Notes under the pieces: generated by a model
What the model saw: only the letters and a program-made list of their open reading frames with translations
Database searches by the model: none
What the model was told of the DNA's origin: nothing
Made by a program: the position numbers and the translations under genes
Shown: positions 36,349 through 44,159 of the stretch, piece by piece
Numbering within the stretch: position 1 is the stretch's first letter
Layout of the letters: every line of letters begins with the position of its first letter
Assembly (NCBI RefSeq): GCF_014529945.1
Contig: NZ_JACVFB010000007.1
Location: forward strand, 1 to 64,000
Origin: Chitinophaga varians
GTDB taxonomy: Bacteria; Bacteroidota; Bacteroidia; Chitinophagales; Chitinophagaceae
Length of the DNA: 64,000 nucleotides
Direction: 5' to 3'

Positions 36349-37692
36349 TTATTTTACAGATAGAATGTAGTCGGTCAGTATGCTCAGCTCCTGCTCGGAG
36401 AGCTGCGGAAATCCCGGCATCTGGGGATAGTCTGCTCTTTTTTTCCCGGGTTGACGTATCCACTTTTTCAACCCCGGCACATTGCCCTGATAGATGCTGA
36501 CCATTTCTGTTACCGGTGGCCCTACCAGCCGCCCTTCCTTTTTATGACAGGAAGCACAATTAGCCTGGAATACGGCAGCGCCGGGAGCTACAGGCCTGGC
36601 GGCTGTCACGCCCGATGCAGCGCCCTCCGGCGCCGGATGCTTCCTCGCTTCGGCAGACAACAGCTCAAATGCTTTGGTCTTTTCCGCCATCAGTTTTTTA
36701 TGAGGCGCCAGCGCATTGGAGCGGTAAACATGCCGCCCGCTGGCCATCAGCAATACTGTCAGCGTCATGGCGGCAACGACTTTCTTAAAATTACGCCCTA
36801 TGTCTTCCGGCTTTCCGGTAATGCCTTTCCACATCCAGTACATGGCAGGCAATGCAGCCGTGGCGCCGCACAGAATAACCGCCACCAGGTTCCACCGCAC
36901 CCCTTTGGCCGGCAGCGTGATTAATACCAGCGGCCCCAGCACAAACTGAAAGAGGGAAACGCCCAACGCCAGCGCGTACATCCGCTTCCGGATATCGTAA
37001 CGGGTAATAGTCGTAAAGTGCGTTTCAAAAGGATATCGTTTTCTTCCCAGGTACCAGAACAGGAATAATCCCGTGACGGCCAACGACGCACATAAAAAGT
37101 GCAGATACCGCGGGAACACGTTCGGCAGCACCAGCGCATCCATAAACCCTTTTACGGTGCCCCATTTCTCCGGGAACAACATCAGGTTAATGTTTGTCAG
37201 GAAAATCAGGGGGATGAAAAGGAAAATCAGCACCGCCAAAGCAAGGATGGAAATATGCAGTCCTTTGTTATGCTCCAGCTTATGCCACGCATATTTGTGC
37301 AGATAGGTCAGCAGAAAAGCCGCTGTCACCAATGGGATGATCAGTATCCACATCAGCCCCGTCAAGGCGTTGGCGGAATAGAAATAGACGGTGTACAGTA
37401 CATTGATGCTGAGCAGCGGCGCCACGCCCAGCACTACCGCCAGGCTTTTATTAACGGTAATGGTTTTGGCGATTTCATAGGCCAGCGTATCATATTCTTT
37501 GTCTTTCATCCCTTTTATCTGGGCCCATAAGGTCAGGATAGAACCGCCCAGCATCAGGTTTACAAAAATGATGTGGGCCAGGAAGGAAACCACCAGTAAC
37601 ACCACCAATAGCCATTCCGGCAGAGGAAGCGCTAATGGAATATCTCTCGGAACAGGGGTGGTAGCCTGCAATAACGTTAACATATGATTCAT
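36349..37692 (-). CDS. Membrane protein with C-terminal cytochrome c domain (CydA-like, subunit 2)
   Basis: 447 residues. About eight membrane spans (residues 28-345) come first, beginning with LAHIIFVNLMLGGS, where His40 in the first span resembles the haem-ligand position of cytochrome bd subunit I. A cytochrome c domain follows: CASCH at 379-383, with Met425 in YPQMPGF as probable sixth ligand. The GRQPW quinol-site motif of true CydA is absent. Together with the next gene upstream (37710) it probably forms a membrane complex that passes electrons between cytochrome c and an unknown partner, possibly oxygen. It lies 17 bases behind that gene in one operon. Confidence 0.75.
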   Translation of the reverse strand: MNHMLTLLQATTPVPRDIPLALPLPEWLLVVLLVVSFLAHIIFVNLMLGGSILTLWAQIKGMKDKEYDTLAYEIAKTITVNKSLAVVLGVAPLLSINVLYTVYFYSANALTGLMWILIIPLVTAAFLLTYLHKYAWHKLEHNKGLHISILALAVLIFLFIPLIFLTNINLMLFPEKWGTVKGFMDALVLPNVFPRYLHFLCASLAVTGLFLFWYLGRKRYPFETHFTTITRYDIRKRMYALALGVSLFQFVLGPLVLITLPAKGVRWNLVAVILCGATAALPAMYWMWKGITGKPEDIGRNFKKVVAAMTLTVLLMASGRHVYRSNALAPHKKLMAEKTKAFELLSAEARKHPAPEGAASGVTAARPVAPGAAVFQANCASCHKKEGRLVGPPVTEMVSIYQGNVPGLKKWIRQPGKKRADYPQMPGFPQLSEQELSILTDYILSVK

Positions 37693-37709
37693 GGAATAAG
37701 TGTAAATTA

Positions 37710-39167
37710 TTATTTCGATTGGGTGGTATCGGTGATGTGTTCAGCCAGGTTCATGTTGTTATCCGGGTTAACGGTTACGCCCGCCGACTGTGCCCCTTCC
37801 AACGACTCCCCTGTCAGTTGAAGATGTTTGATATAGGCTACCAGCGCGCCCAGTTCTTCCTGATTCCCGGGAAAGGGAGGCATGTAGGTCCTGCCGTTAT
37901 GCATATTGGGAATATAGGCGGCCATAGAATTTTCATCCAGCGGTTTTCCCGGGCCATACAGCCTTTCAAACACATACACGATGGAATTGATGCCGTTGGT
38001 GGTATGACAACGGCTGCACGACAGCATAAATACATCGCGCCCGGTGCTGAGTTTATTCTCCGGCGTTACCTTGCCGGCGGTGGCGTAGGTGGCGTATTTC
38101 AGCAGGCCGTCGCGTTTAAACAGCGGATAGTCTTCTTCCCGTAATAAATTGGAATACATATACCCTCCGATGACATAAGGCTTACGGATAAATTCCCGTA
38201 CCCGTTCAAAAATCCCGAGGAACCCAAAGGCGGCCACACAGGGTATCAGCACCATCCACATGCGGATAGCACGGGGCCGGATCCATGTCGCTATCCCCAG
38301 CACCGCCACCAGCGATACGGATGCCGGAATCATGTAACGCAACAAGTCGTAGTATTGGGCGAACTCCATCGTGCCTACCGCCGTGCTCATATTTTCGCGC
38401 ATCGCTTCCGGCATCGCCTTGTAATAGATGATGGCAGCCACCAGGGAAACCGGCGCCCAGCACAATATCCATCGCGCACCATACTTCAGTGCCGTGTTCC
38501 GCCAGGCGGCGTTACGAGCTGTAAACAAGGTGGTCAGCAACATACCGAACACGCCGCCCAGCACCATGGCAGTGGGCGTGCGGAAAAACAGCTGCGGCAG
38601 ATAAATCGGATTGGTAAAACCGCTGATCAGCGAATGGTCCGTATTCCAGTTGCCCGGGTCCATCATAAATCCCAGTATGGAAACGATAATACACATGGTG
38701 ATCCAGGAGAAAACAGACAGAAACCAGCCGAAACGGATATGCCTTATTTTGGCTTTCAACGACCGGTTGCTCTGCTTCCAGATAAGGAAATATATCATGA
38801 TCAATACCACCTCCGTCACAAACGTTAACCACTCCACAAACCAGGCGAAATAAAATACCCGGATAAGGCTGCCGATGGAAGAAGGACTGATCAGGCCGGC
38901 GGAAAACCAGATGCCCACGCCGGTCATCGCGCCCAACGTAGTGGTGATGATAAAGGCGACCTTCATTTTCCGATATACCAGCTCATCCCATTCTGAATTA
39001 GTAATACTGGACGTACCGGCCATCCTCACCCCTTTTTGCTCCAGCCAGGTGATATACGGAATAAATCCGACGGCCAGACCATGATTGATAAATACATGTA
39101 TAATAGCGATCATCGCTATCAAAAACCGGTCATTGAGCCAGTCCAGATGAAACATTGGAAAATCCAT
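37710..39167 (-). CDS. Membrane protein with C-terminal cytochrome c domain (CydA-like, subunit 1)
   Basis: 485 residues. The N-terminal part (DRFLIAMIAIIHVFINHGLA) has His24 in the first span, in the style of CydA His19. A later span has two Glu (VEWLTFVTEVVLIMIYF), resembling the acidic pair of bd oxidases. About eight spans are followed by a cytochrome c domain with CSRCH (384-388) and Met429 in TYMPPFP. No GRQPW motif is seen. Bacterial bd-superfamily relatives with fused c haems are known, but their electron donors are not established here. It is the first gene of the operon, with a -7-like box at 39191. Confidence 0.75.
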   Translation of the reverse strand: MDFPMFHLDWLNDRFLIAMIAIIHVFINHGLAVGFIPYITWLEQKGVRMAGTSSITNSEWDELVYRKMKVAFIITTTLGAMTGVGIWFSAGLISPSSIGSLIRVFYFAWFVEWLTFVTEVVLIMIYFLIWKQSNRSLKAKIRHIRFGWFLSVFSWITMCIIVSILGFMMDPGNWNTDHSLISGFTNPIYLPQLFFRTPTAMVLGGVFGMLLTTLFTARNAAWRNTALKYGARWILCWAPVSLVAAIIYYKAMPEAMRENMSTAVGTMEFAQYYDLLRYMIPASVSLVAVLGIATWIRPRAIRMWMVLIPCVAAFGFLGIFERVREFIRKPYVIGGYMYSNLLREEDYPLFKRDGLLKYATYATAGKVTPENKLSTGRDVFMLSCSRCHTTNGINSIVYVFERLYGPGKPLDENSMAAYIPNMHNGRTYMPPFPGNQEELGALVAYIKHLQLTGESLEGAQSAGVTVNPDNNMNLAEHITDTTQSK

Positions 39168-39190
39168 GCAGCAATACGTTTAATACGCTG

Positions 39191-39198
39191 CAAAGTTA
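39191..39198 (-). promoter_or_regulatory. -7 box TAACTTTG of the cytochrome operon
   Basis: On the minus strand TAACTTTGCAGCGT (39198 to 39185) lies 18 bases before the start codon at 39167. The same 14 bases occur before the SCO operon (41637-41650). A TTTTG lies 13 bases upstream, closer than the usual -33 spacing. Confidence 0.6.
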
Positions 39199-39228
39199 GA
39201 CTGGTGGCGGGCAAAAGCGAAGAAACAG

Positions 39229-39265
39229 AAAAGCCGGTAGTTTAAAGAAACAAGCCGGCTTTTGC
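39229..39265. terminator. Hairpin terminator between two leftward operons
   Basis: Arms aaaagccgg and ccggctttt. On the minus strand it ends the unit of AraC and two small proteins (stop at 39354), just ahead of the cytochrome promoter. Confidence 0.75.
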
Positions 39266-39353
39266 AGTTTTAATAAATAAAAGATTAGAAAAAAAATAGT
39301 GCCAATGCTGATTTTAAGGACAACAATATACAATTCCGGCACTATTGCTTACT

Positions 39354-39488
39354 CTAGATACGGATCAACATCAATACCAGGCAACAAAACAGCACCACCA
39401 GCGCTATTCTGTTGAGCCATATGATGGCATCGATCATAGTCCTGTTCTCCGGATCAATATATCTCGACAAAAAATGTATTCGTTTCAT
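39354..39488 (-). CDS. Tiny single-span membrane protein (44 aa)
   Basis: Reads MKRIHFLSRYIDPENRTMID, then a membrane span (AIIWLNRIALVVLFCCLVLM) and ends LIRI. It starts 11 bases after the stop of the 50-residue protein and runs to just before a terminator, so the frame fits tightly in the operon. No family recognised. Its position between the AraC regulator and the cytochrome operon suggests a role in membrane respiration or stress; this is inferred. Cys-Cys in the span is unusual for so short a protein. Confidence 0.6.
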   Translation of the reverse strand: MKRIHFLSRYIDPENRTMIDAIIWLNRIALVVLFCCLVLMLIRI

Positions 39489-39499
39489 GGAACAATAGT

Positions 39500-39652
39500 T
39501 TAAAAAATGTTTTTCAGCAATGTGGTGAGGTGGTCGAACTGCAGTATGACAATCAACAATATCAACAATAATAACACCGCCTTCAGCATTCTTCTGCTGC
39601 CGTTGAATTTTCTCTCGTTGCTCTTCAGCACCTCATTGGTATCTTTCAGCAT
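39500..39652 (-). CDS. Tiny single-span membrane protein (50 aa)
   Basis: Starts MLKDTNEVLKSNERKFNG, has a basic stretch (SRRMLK) and then one long hydrophobic span (AVLLLLILLIVILQF), and ends LTTLLKNIF. The start lies 12 bases after the AraC stop and the stop lies 11 bases before the 44-residue gene. The tight spacing, the charge pattern (basic side before the span) and the absence of any other frame support a real gene. Function unknown; it may be a small subunit or assembly factor. Confidence 0.62.
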   Translation of the reverse strand: MLKDTNEVLKSNERKFNGSRRMLKAVLLLLILLIVILQFDHLTTLLKNIF

Positions 39653-39664
39653 ATATAGAGATTT

Positions 39665-40543
39665 TTATAGTGAATGATTTTTTCGAAAATTTTCCGGTGT
39701 AGTACCCACACTCCTTTTAAAAAAAGTAATAAAGTAAGACACACTTTCAAACTCCAGCTGCTTGGCGATATCTGCAATCGGGAGTACCGTATAGTGCAAT
39801 AGCCGCTGGGCTTCAATAGTGATCCGCTTTCTGATTAATTCGCCGGTGGATACGCCGTGGTATTTTCCGCATAGCTTATTCAGGTAATTGGTCGTGATAT
39901 TTAATCTGGAAGCATAGAACGCAGGTGTTTTGTGTGCCACAAAATGCTCGTCCAGCAATGCTCTGAACTGTTTAATCTTTTCTTCATATGTGTTTTTCTT
40001 CATCAGCGGCACCACATGAGAAAACTCGCGGTCCAGCTTACACAACATAATATTCAGAAAAGATCGCAGCACACTGTCAGCCCCTTTCTGTTGCCTGGCA
40101 TATTCGCCTTTCATAAAAGCGGACAGCTGTTCCCACTCCTTTGCTTTTTCTTCCGTCAGCCTCACATAACTGCCATATTCCCTTTCCAGGAAAGTGAAGT
40201 TGGACAGCGCGTTATTGTTATACCTGATAGAGAAAAAGTTTTCTGTAAAACAGAGCATGGTACCCCTGGCCTTCCGGTTTATTTCCAGGCTGAATATGCT
40301 GCCGGGATGGATACAGATAATCTTGGGATGGTCCAGCCGCAGGCTATTGCCGTCTATCACAGCCGTACCCTGTGCGCTTTCTATGATCATCAATACATAG
40401 AAACGCCTTTTGTTAGGAAACTCCAACAGGGGGAATTTCTCCAACAGATGCTCCAGATCACCTACCCAGCAATGATCACTACCTGCCTGAAACATGCCAA
40501 CGGACAAAACAGCGATTTCTTCTGTTTTCATAAGCACATACAA
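39665..40543 (-). CDS. AraC-family transcription regulator
   Basis: 292 residues (a later start at residue 5, MKTEEI, is possible). The N-terminal half is a cupin-like ligand domain (PKIICIHPGSIFSLEINRK). The C-terminal half is an AraC DNA-binding domain: FYASRLNITTNYLNKLCGKY, then LPIADIAKQLEFESVSYF and ITFFKRSVGTTPENF. It leads a small operon with the two tiny membrane proteins. It lies between the SCO and cytochrome operons and is the natural candidate for their regulator. Confidence 0.9.
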   Translation of the reverse strand: MYVLMKTEEIAVLSVGMFQAGSDHCWVGDLEHLLEKFPLLEFPNKRRFYVLMIIESAQGTAVIDGNSLRLDHPKIICIHPGSIFSLEINRKARGTMLCFTENFFSIRYNNNALSNFTFLEREYGSYVRLTEEKAKEWEQLSAFMKGEYARQQKGADSVLRSFLNIMLCKLDREFSHVVPLMKKNTYEEKIKQFRALLDEHFVAHKTPAFYASRLNITTNYLNKLCGKYHGVSTGELIRKRITIEAQRLLHYTVLPIADIAKQLEFESVSYFITFFKRSVGTTPENFRKNHSL

Positions 40544-40579
40544 GATTGGTAACGTTAAATGGGCGTTTAGTCGTGATCG

Positions 40580-40945
40580 TTAGCAGACCGGAGGCTTGAA
40601 TACCTCGTGTAGGTGAGACGTGGGGAAATAGGGAGAGAGATACCTACCGGAAGGCCGCTGATCGTCGGCCTGCATGCCGATGTCCGGCGTAGATACCGGT
40701 TCAAAGAACAGCAGTACCTCTTTGTGTTTCAATTCGGGCGCCCGATTCTGTTGATGCTCATTTTCCGTGAGTTTCTGCTCCAGGTAACAGATCCCGCGGC
40801 ACACCGGTATCTGCTCAAACCGGTTTACGCACAGCTCGTTGGCGATACGGTTCCTGTTCAGGTAAAACGCCGCTATAATCCAGCAGTTACCTGTACTTTG
40901 GATCAGTATGATACTCAGCAGCCATATGGTCAGTATGTTCCTCAA
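40580..40945 (-). CDS. Small conserved membrane protein downstream of SCO
   Basis: 121 residues. An N-terminal hydrophobic segment (ILTIWLLSIILIQS) is followed by a conserved-looking block NCWIIAAFYLNRNRIANELC and CRGICYLEQKL with several Cys, then a hydrophilic tail. Its start overlaps the SCO stop by four bases, so the two are translated together. Such proteins accompany SCO genes in Bacteroidota, but I know of no assigned function; copper handling is a reasonable inference from the Cys residues and partner. Confidence 0.72.
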   Translation of the reverse strand: MRNILTIWLLSIILIQSTGNCWIIAAFYLNRNRIANELCVNRFEQIPVCRGICYLEQKLTENEHQQNRAPELKHKEVLLFFEPVSTPDIGMQADDQRPSGRYLSPYFPTSHLHEVFKPPVC

Positions 40946-41592
40946 CGTTTTTGGGAGTCTTCCTTTAACAGGATCTGAATGTCGTTGATCAAATGTTGCA
41001 TCGCTTCTTTATCCGTACCATTATAAACGCCGCGGATATGCCGTTGCGTGTCGATCAGGAAGAAGCCGCCGCTGTGTATGTAATTGGTGGCGTCCGCACT
41101 GTCTTTAGCTACGGCTGCATAGTACCCCTTTTCTGCGAGGTGAAAAATCGTATCCTGGTCGCCGGTGACGAACCGCCATTTGTCATCGGTGATATGCAGG
41201 CTGTTGGCATAAGCTTTCAGCCGGGGAATGGTGTCATGCTTCGGATCAATGCTGTGAGACAGGAAATTCACCCTGTTTTCATTTTTAAAATGATGATACA
41301 GCTGCAGCATGTTATCGTTCATGGTGGGGCAGATGGTAGGGCATGACAGAAAGATAAAGTCGGCTACATATATTTTCCCGTTGAATGTTTTTGGCGTAAC
41401 GGTGAGGCTGTCCTGGTCGGTCAGCGAAAAAGCCGGTATCACCGGGTAGGCGGAGTCATACACCGTATGACCGTCCCGGAAGTGTTTGGTCACCGTTGGC
41501 TCCCCCAGATAAGGCAGTTTTTTTTCTGTATGCTGGCAGGCACTCATCATCAGGATGCATAGCAGCATGAACATAACAACTCTCATACGCAC
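40942..41592 (-). CDS. SCO1/SenC-family copper chaperone
   Basis: 216-residue lipoprotein (lipobox ending MMSAC) with a thioredoxin-like fold. The copper ligands are Cys84 and Cys88 in CPTIC and His173 in YIHSGG. SCO proteins deliver copper to the CuA centre of cytochrome c oxidase or act as thiol reductants in the periplasm. Here no CuA oxidase gene is nearby, but a c-haem membrane protein pair is, and the promoter is shared with it. A TAACTTTG box lies about 50 bases before the start. Confidence 0.92.
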   Translation of the reverse strand: MRMRVVMFMLLCILMMSACQHTEKKLPYLGEPTVTKHFRDGHTVYDSAYPVIPAFSLTDQDSLTVTPKTFNGKIYVADFIFLSCPTICPTMNDNMLQLYHHFKNENRVNFLSHSIDPKHDTIPRLKAYANSLHITDDKWRFVTGDQDTIFHLAEKGYYAAVAKDSADATNYIHSGGFFLIDTQRHIRGVYNGTDKEAMQHLINDIQILLKEDSQKR

Positions 41593-41642
41593 GACATATA
41601 TTTTTTACACTACTATAACAGGGCGAATGATCGCCGACGCTG

Positions 41643-41650
41643 CAAAGTTA
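41643..41650 (-). promoter_or_regulatory. -7 box TAACTTTG of the SCO operon
   Basis: On the minus strand the segment 41650 to 41637 reads TAACTTTGCAGCGT, identical to the segment before the cytochrome operon (39198 to 39185). A TTTTG lies 12 bases upstream, a similar spacing to that at the other site. Confidence 0.6.
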
Positions 41651-41739
41651 TATGCAATGCCACAAAAGTATTACAATTAGAGCGGACAATAATTTAGAAT
41701 AAAGTGACTACCGGATAATTTCAGATAAGATATCCTACA

Positions 41740-41776
41740 AAGGCAGTCAGCCGGGATTGGCTGACTGCCTTTCTTT
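41740..41776. terminator. Terminator behind the DUF3237 operon
   Basis: Stem aaaggcagtcagcc paired with ggctgactgccttt around a short loop. It directly follows the leftward DUF3237 stop (41777), with T-runs on both sides. Confidence 0.85.
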
Positions 41777-42298
41777 TTACTGAATGGCGTATATGCGGTA
41801 AATTATTTTTCCCGGCGCGGCAAAGCGGCCTACCCCAACGGCCACCGTATGATTTAGCCAGGCATACTGCGGAGCGCTGGTTTCAAAAACCGGTGTCGAC
41901 CGGAAGTAATAATCCGCCGGCGACAGTTCATGCCCTTTTCCGGCCTGTAGCAACGCAGCGCTTTTGCCGCTGCCATAGTTGTATCCGGAATAGGCCATAT
42001 AAATAAGCGCGCCGTCGGTGGTTTTGATAGTCGCCCGCGCATCCATTTTAAAGGTGGCAGAATCCAGTGCCAGCCCCCATTCTCCGCTGCATCCCAGTAT
42101 CGCCCCGTTGATGTTGTCTCCTTTTACCACGCCTTCTCTAAAAGGAAAAATCAGTCGTGTTCCCTTTAGCACCGGCCCTACCGCCTGCGGCGGGTCGAGA
42201 TTGATTTCCAGGTCAAATAAAAATGTAGATTTCAGTTCCTGCGCAGATAACTGCAAACAAGTGAAGCTTAATATGATAAAAAAGATGCCTTTTTTCAT
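41777..42298 (-). CDS. DUF3237 domain secreted protein
   Basis: From ATG 42298 (MKKGIFFIILSFTCLQLSAQ) this is a 173-residue protein with signal peptide. The rest is a DUF3237 domain: LDPPQAVGPVLKGTRLIFP, VVKGDNINGAILG, and DGALIYMAYSGYN. The family is a small beta-barrel of unknown function, usually cytoplasmic, so the signal peptide is notable. It is the last gene of an operon with an SDR enzyme and an ECF sigma factor, with 19 bases between sigma stop and this start. Confidence 0.85.
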   Translation of the reverse strand: MKKGIFFIILSFTCLQLSAQELKSTFLFDLEINLDPPQAVGPVLKGTRLIFPFREGVVKGDNINGAILGCSGEWGLALDSATFKMDARATIKTTDGALIYMAYSGYNYGSGKSAALLQAGKGHELSPADYYFRSTPVFETSAPQYAWLNHTVAVGVGRFAAPGKIIYRIYAIQ

Positions 42299-42317
42299 GT
42301 TGATCAGGGTTTGATAT

Positions 42318-43175
42318 TTAATTCGTTTTAACGGGTGCTTTCTCAAAAAAGTTATTCACCTCTCCGATAGCCGTCCGGGTACATCTCATGATAATATCCT
42401 GCAGATCGGTGCCCTCCGCATGAAGCGGGTCGATTGCTTTGACAAGTTGGGTCCTTAAGTCAAACAGTTCCGATCTGTTAAACTTCTTCGATCCCTTTAC
42501 CAGGTCCAGTTTCATGCGTTGCTCCTGCTGGTCCTGTTTGGGGTTGAAGATACCATTGAGCTGACTGCATTGGTCGCAGACGCCATTTTTATTGACCAGG
42601 GCGCACCGGTGATCAAACACTTCCGTCATCGTTTCCCTGGAATCGTTCAGCAGGTGTTTCACCACCCCTTCCGTTTTATCCAGGATAAGACAGATTTCCT
42701 TCACCGGAAAATCATAGATATCCTTCAGGATCAGGGCCACCTGATTTTCGATGGACAAGGTTTTGGAGATGCAGGTAAAACAAAAATCGATATGTTCTTT
42801 CATCTCATAGGCTCCGGCGTTGAAGGTGCTGTGCACAATCCGGAACGATTGGGCGATCTCCGCTGAGCCGATGGCCAGACTGGCGCCCTGGTCCTGCGCA
42901 TCGAGCGGCCATCTTTTCAACCGCTTCAAATGGTCATAGGCCAGGTTGGTGGCTATTTTAAACACCCACGTTTTGAGCGACGACGCCTGGTGGAAGGTGG
43001 AAATTTTATCAAAAGCTTTGATAAAGGTATCATGTGTGAGGTCATCCACATCATTGCGGTCGGTCACCAAACGATAGAGATAGGATTTCAGCTGGTTTTG
43101 AAATTCGGCAAACAGGAGTTGAAACGATGTAATATCCCCTGCCAGGGCTTTCCGGAGGAAGGCTTCTTTTTCCAT
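42318..43175 (-). CDS. ECF sigma factor with Cys-rich C-terminal extension
   Basis: 285 residues, about 100 longer than a usual ECF sigma factor. Region 2 is clear (YLYRLVTDRNDVDDLTHDTF, then KTWVFKIATNLAYDHLKR), and a weaker region 4 follows (FPVKEICLILDKTEGVVKHL). The extension has HRCALVNKNGVCDQCSQLNG, whose His and three Cys could bind a metal or sense redox state, then a helical tail. No FecR or anti-sigma gene is beside it, so the extension may do the sensing. It lies 18 bases behind the SDR gene. Confidence 0.85.
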   Translation of the reverse strand: MEKEAFLRKALAGDITSFQLLFAEFQNQLKSYLYRLVTDRNDVDDLTHDTFIKAFDKISTFHQASSLKTWVFKIATNLAYDHLKRLKRWPLDAQDQGASLAIGSAEIAQSFRIVHSTFNAGAYEMKEHIDFCFTCISKTLSIENQVALILKDIYDFPVKEICLILDKTEGVVKHLLNDSRETMTEVFDHRCALVNKNGVCDQCSQLNGIFNPKQDQQEQRMKLDLVKGSKKFNRSELFDLRTQLVKAIDPLHAEGTDLQDIIMRCTRTAIGEVNNFFEKAPVKTN

Positions 43176-43193
43176 GGTAACAGTTTAAGGCTT

Positions 43194-43997
43194 CTATAAT
43201 ACATTTATTTTTCCGCAATCAAAATCGACGATGTGGCTGTTGAAAGGCGCACCATTCTCCGATACCAGGAAAGCAGCCGTTTCGCCCAGCTGTTTGAGGG
43301 TAGGGCCCGATTTCAGCAGATCGAACCGCGTGTAGTTCCCGGCCATTTCCTCCCGTGGGATACCGGCTAATGCGGAAAAGTCGCGGATCATTTCCCGGAT
43401 CTTGCTGGTCTCCATCAGCGCGCCGGAGCAGATGCAGATGGCTTTGATGCCATGTTGGCCAAATTCGGCCGCCATGACGCGGGTCAGGCCCTCTATGGCC
43501 GCACAGGCGGCAGCAAATCCCGCCATATTGGCCGTCTTGGTCTTCGCCATGGAAGCGTTGAACAGCAGGATGGTGCCGGCCGATCCGGATTCGATCATGT
43601 ACTTCGCGGCCACCCGTGAGGTCAGGAACTGTGATCCGCAGATCCGCTGCAAAGGATTCATAAATTGTTCGAAAGTGGCGACGGTAGTAGGCGTACCACT
43701 GCCCGCATCTTTATAGTAGCTGCCGATACCGTTAAATACCATGTCCAGTCTCCCGTTATCCGCCACCACCTTTTGTAAATAGGCGTCGATGGCAGCTTCG
43801 TTCAGCGCATCTACCTGACCGGCTTCTGCGCGGCCGCCGCTGGCAACGATTTCTTCGGCCCGTAACCTGGCCGCATCCAGGTTACGGGCGGTCACGTATA
43901 CGATTGCCCCATGTTGGGCGAACGCGCGGGCAACGGCCCCTGCCACTTCCCCGGATGCCGCAAATACCACGGCTACTTTGTCTTTTAAACTGCTCAT
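43194..43997 (-). CDS. Short-chain dehydrogenase/reductase
   Basis: 267 residues from ATG 43997 (MSSLKDKVAVVFAASGEVAG). The Rossmann nucleotide motif is AASGEVAGAVARAFA. The canonical YxxxK pair is not obvious where expected: residues near the active site read NMAGFAAACAAIEGL, with no Tyr before the usual Lys. This suggests a divergent or non-catalytic SDR. It is the first gene of the SDR-sigma-DUF3237 operon and divergent from the secreted protein at 44160. Substrate unknown. Confidence 0.85.
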   Translation of the reverse strand: MSSLKDKVAVVFAASGEVAGAVARAFAQHGAIVYVTARNLDAARLRAEEIVASGGRAEAGQVDALNEAAIDAYLQKVVADNGRLDMVFNGIGSYYKDAGSGTPTTVATFEQFMNPLQRICGSQFLTSRVAAKYMIESGSAGTILLFNASMAKTKTANMAGFAAACAAIEGLTRVMAAEFGQHGIKAICICSGALMETSKIREMIRDFSALAGIPREEMAGNYTRFDLLKSGPTLKQLGETAAFLVSENGAPFNSHIVDFDCGKINVL

Positions 43998-44159
43998 ATT
44001 GTGTCGCTTTTTTATTTGGACGATTGAGCGGCACAAAACGATCGGGTTTTGGAGAAATTTTTTTAAAAACAGCTATAACTGCCTGACTATAAAGCTCTCC
44101 ACTATATATTAAGATGTTATTAGCATTTTAATTAAAAAAGGATACTTACCTTTAACCAT

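Noticed and set aside
36349..39167. Canonical cytochrome bd ubiquinol oxidase genes
   Set aside because: No GRQPW motif, no CydB-type partner, and each protein has a C-terminal cytochrome c domain.
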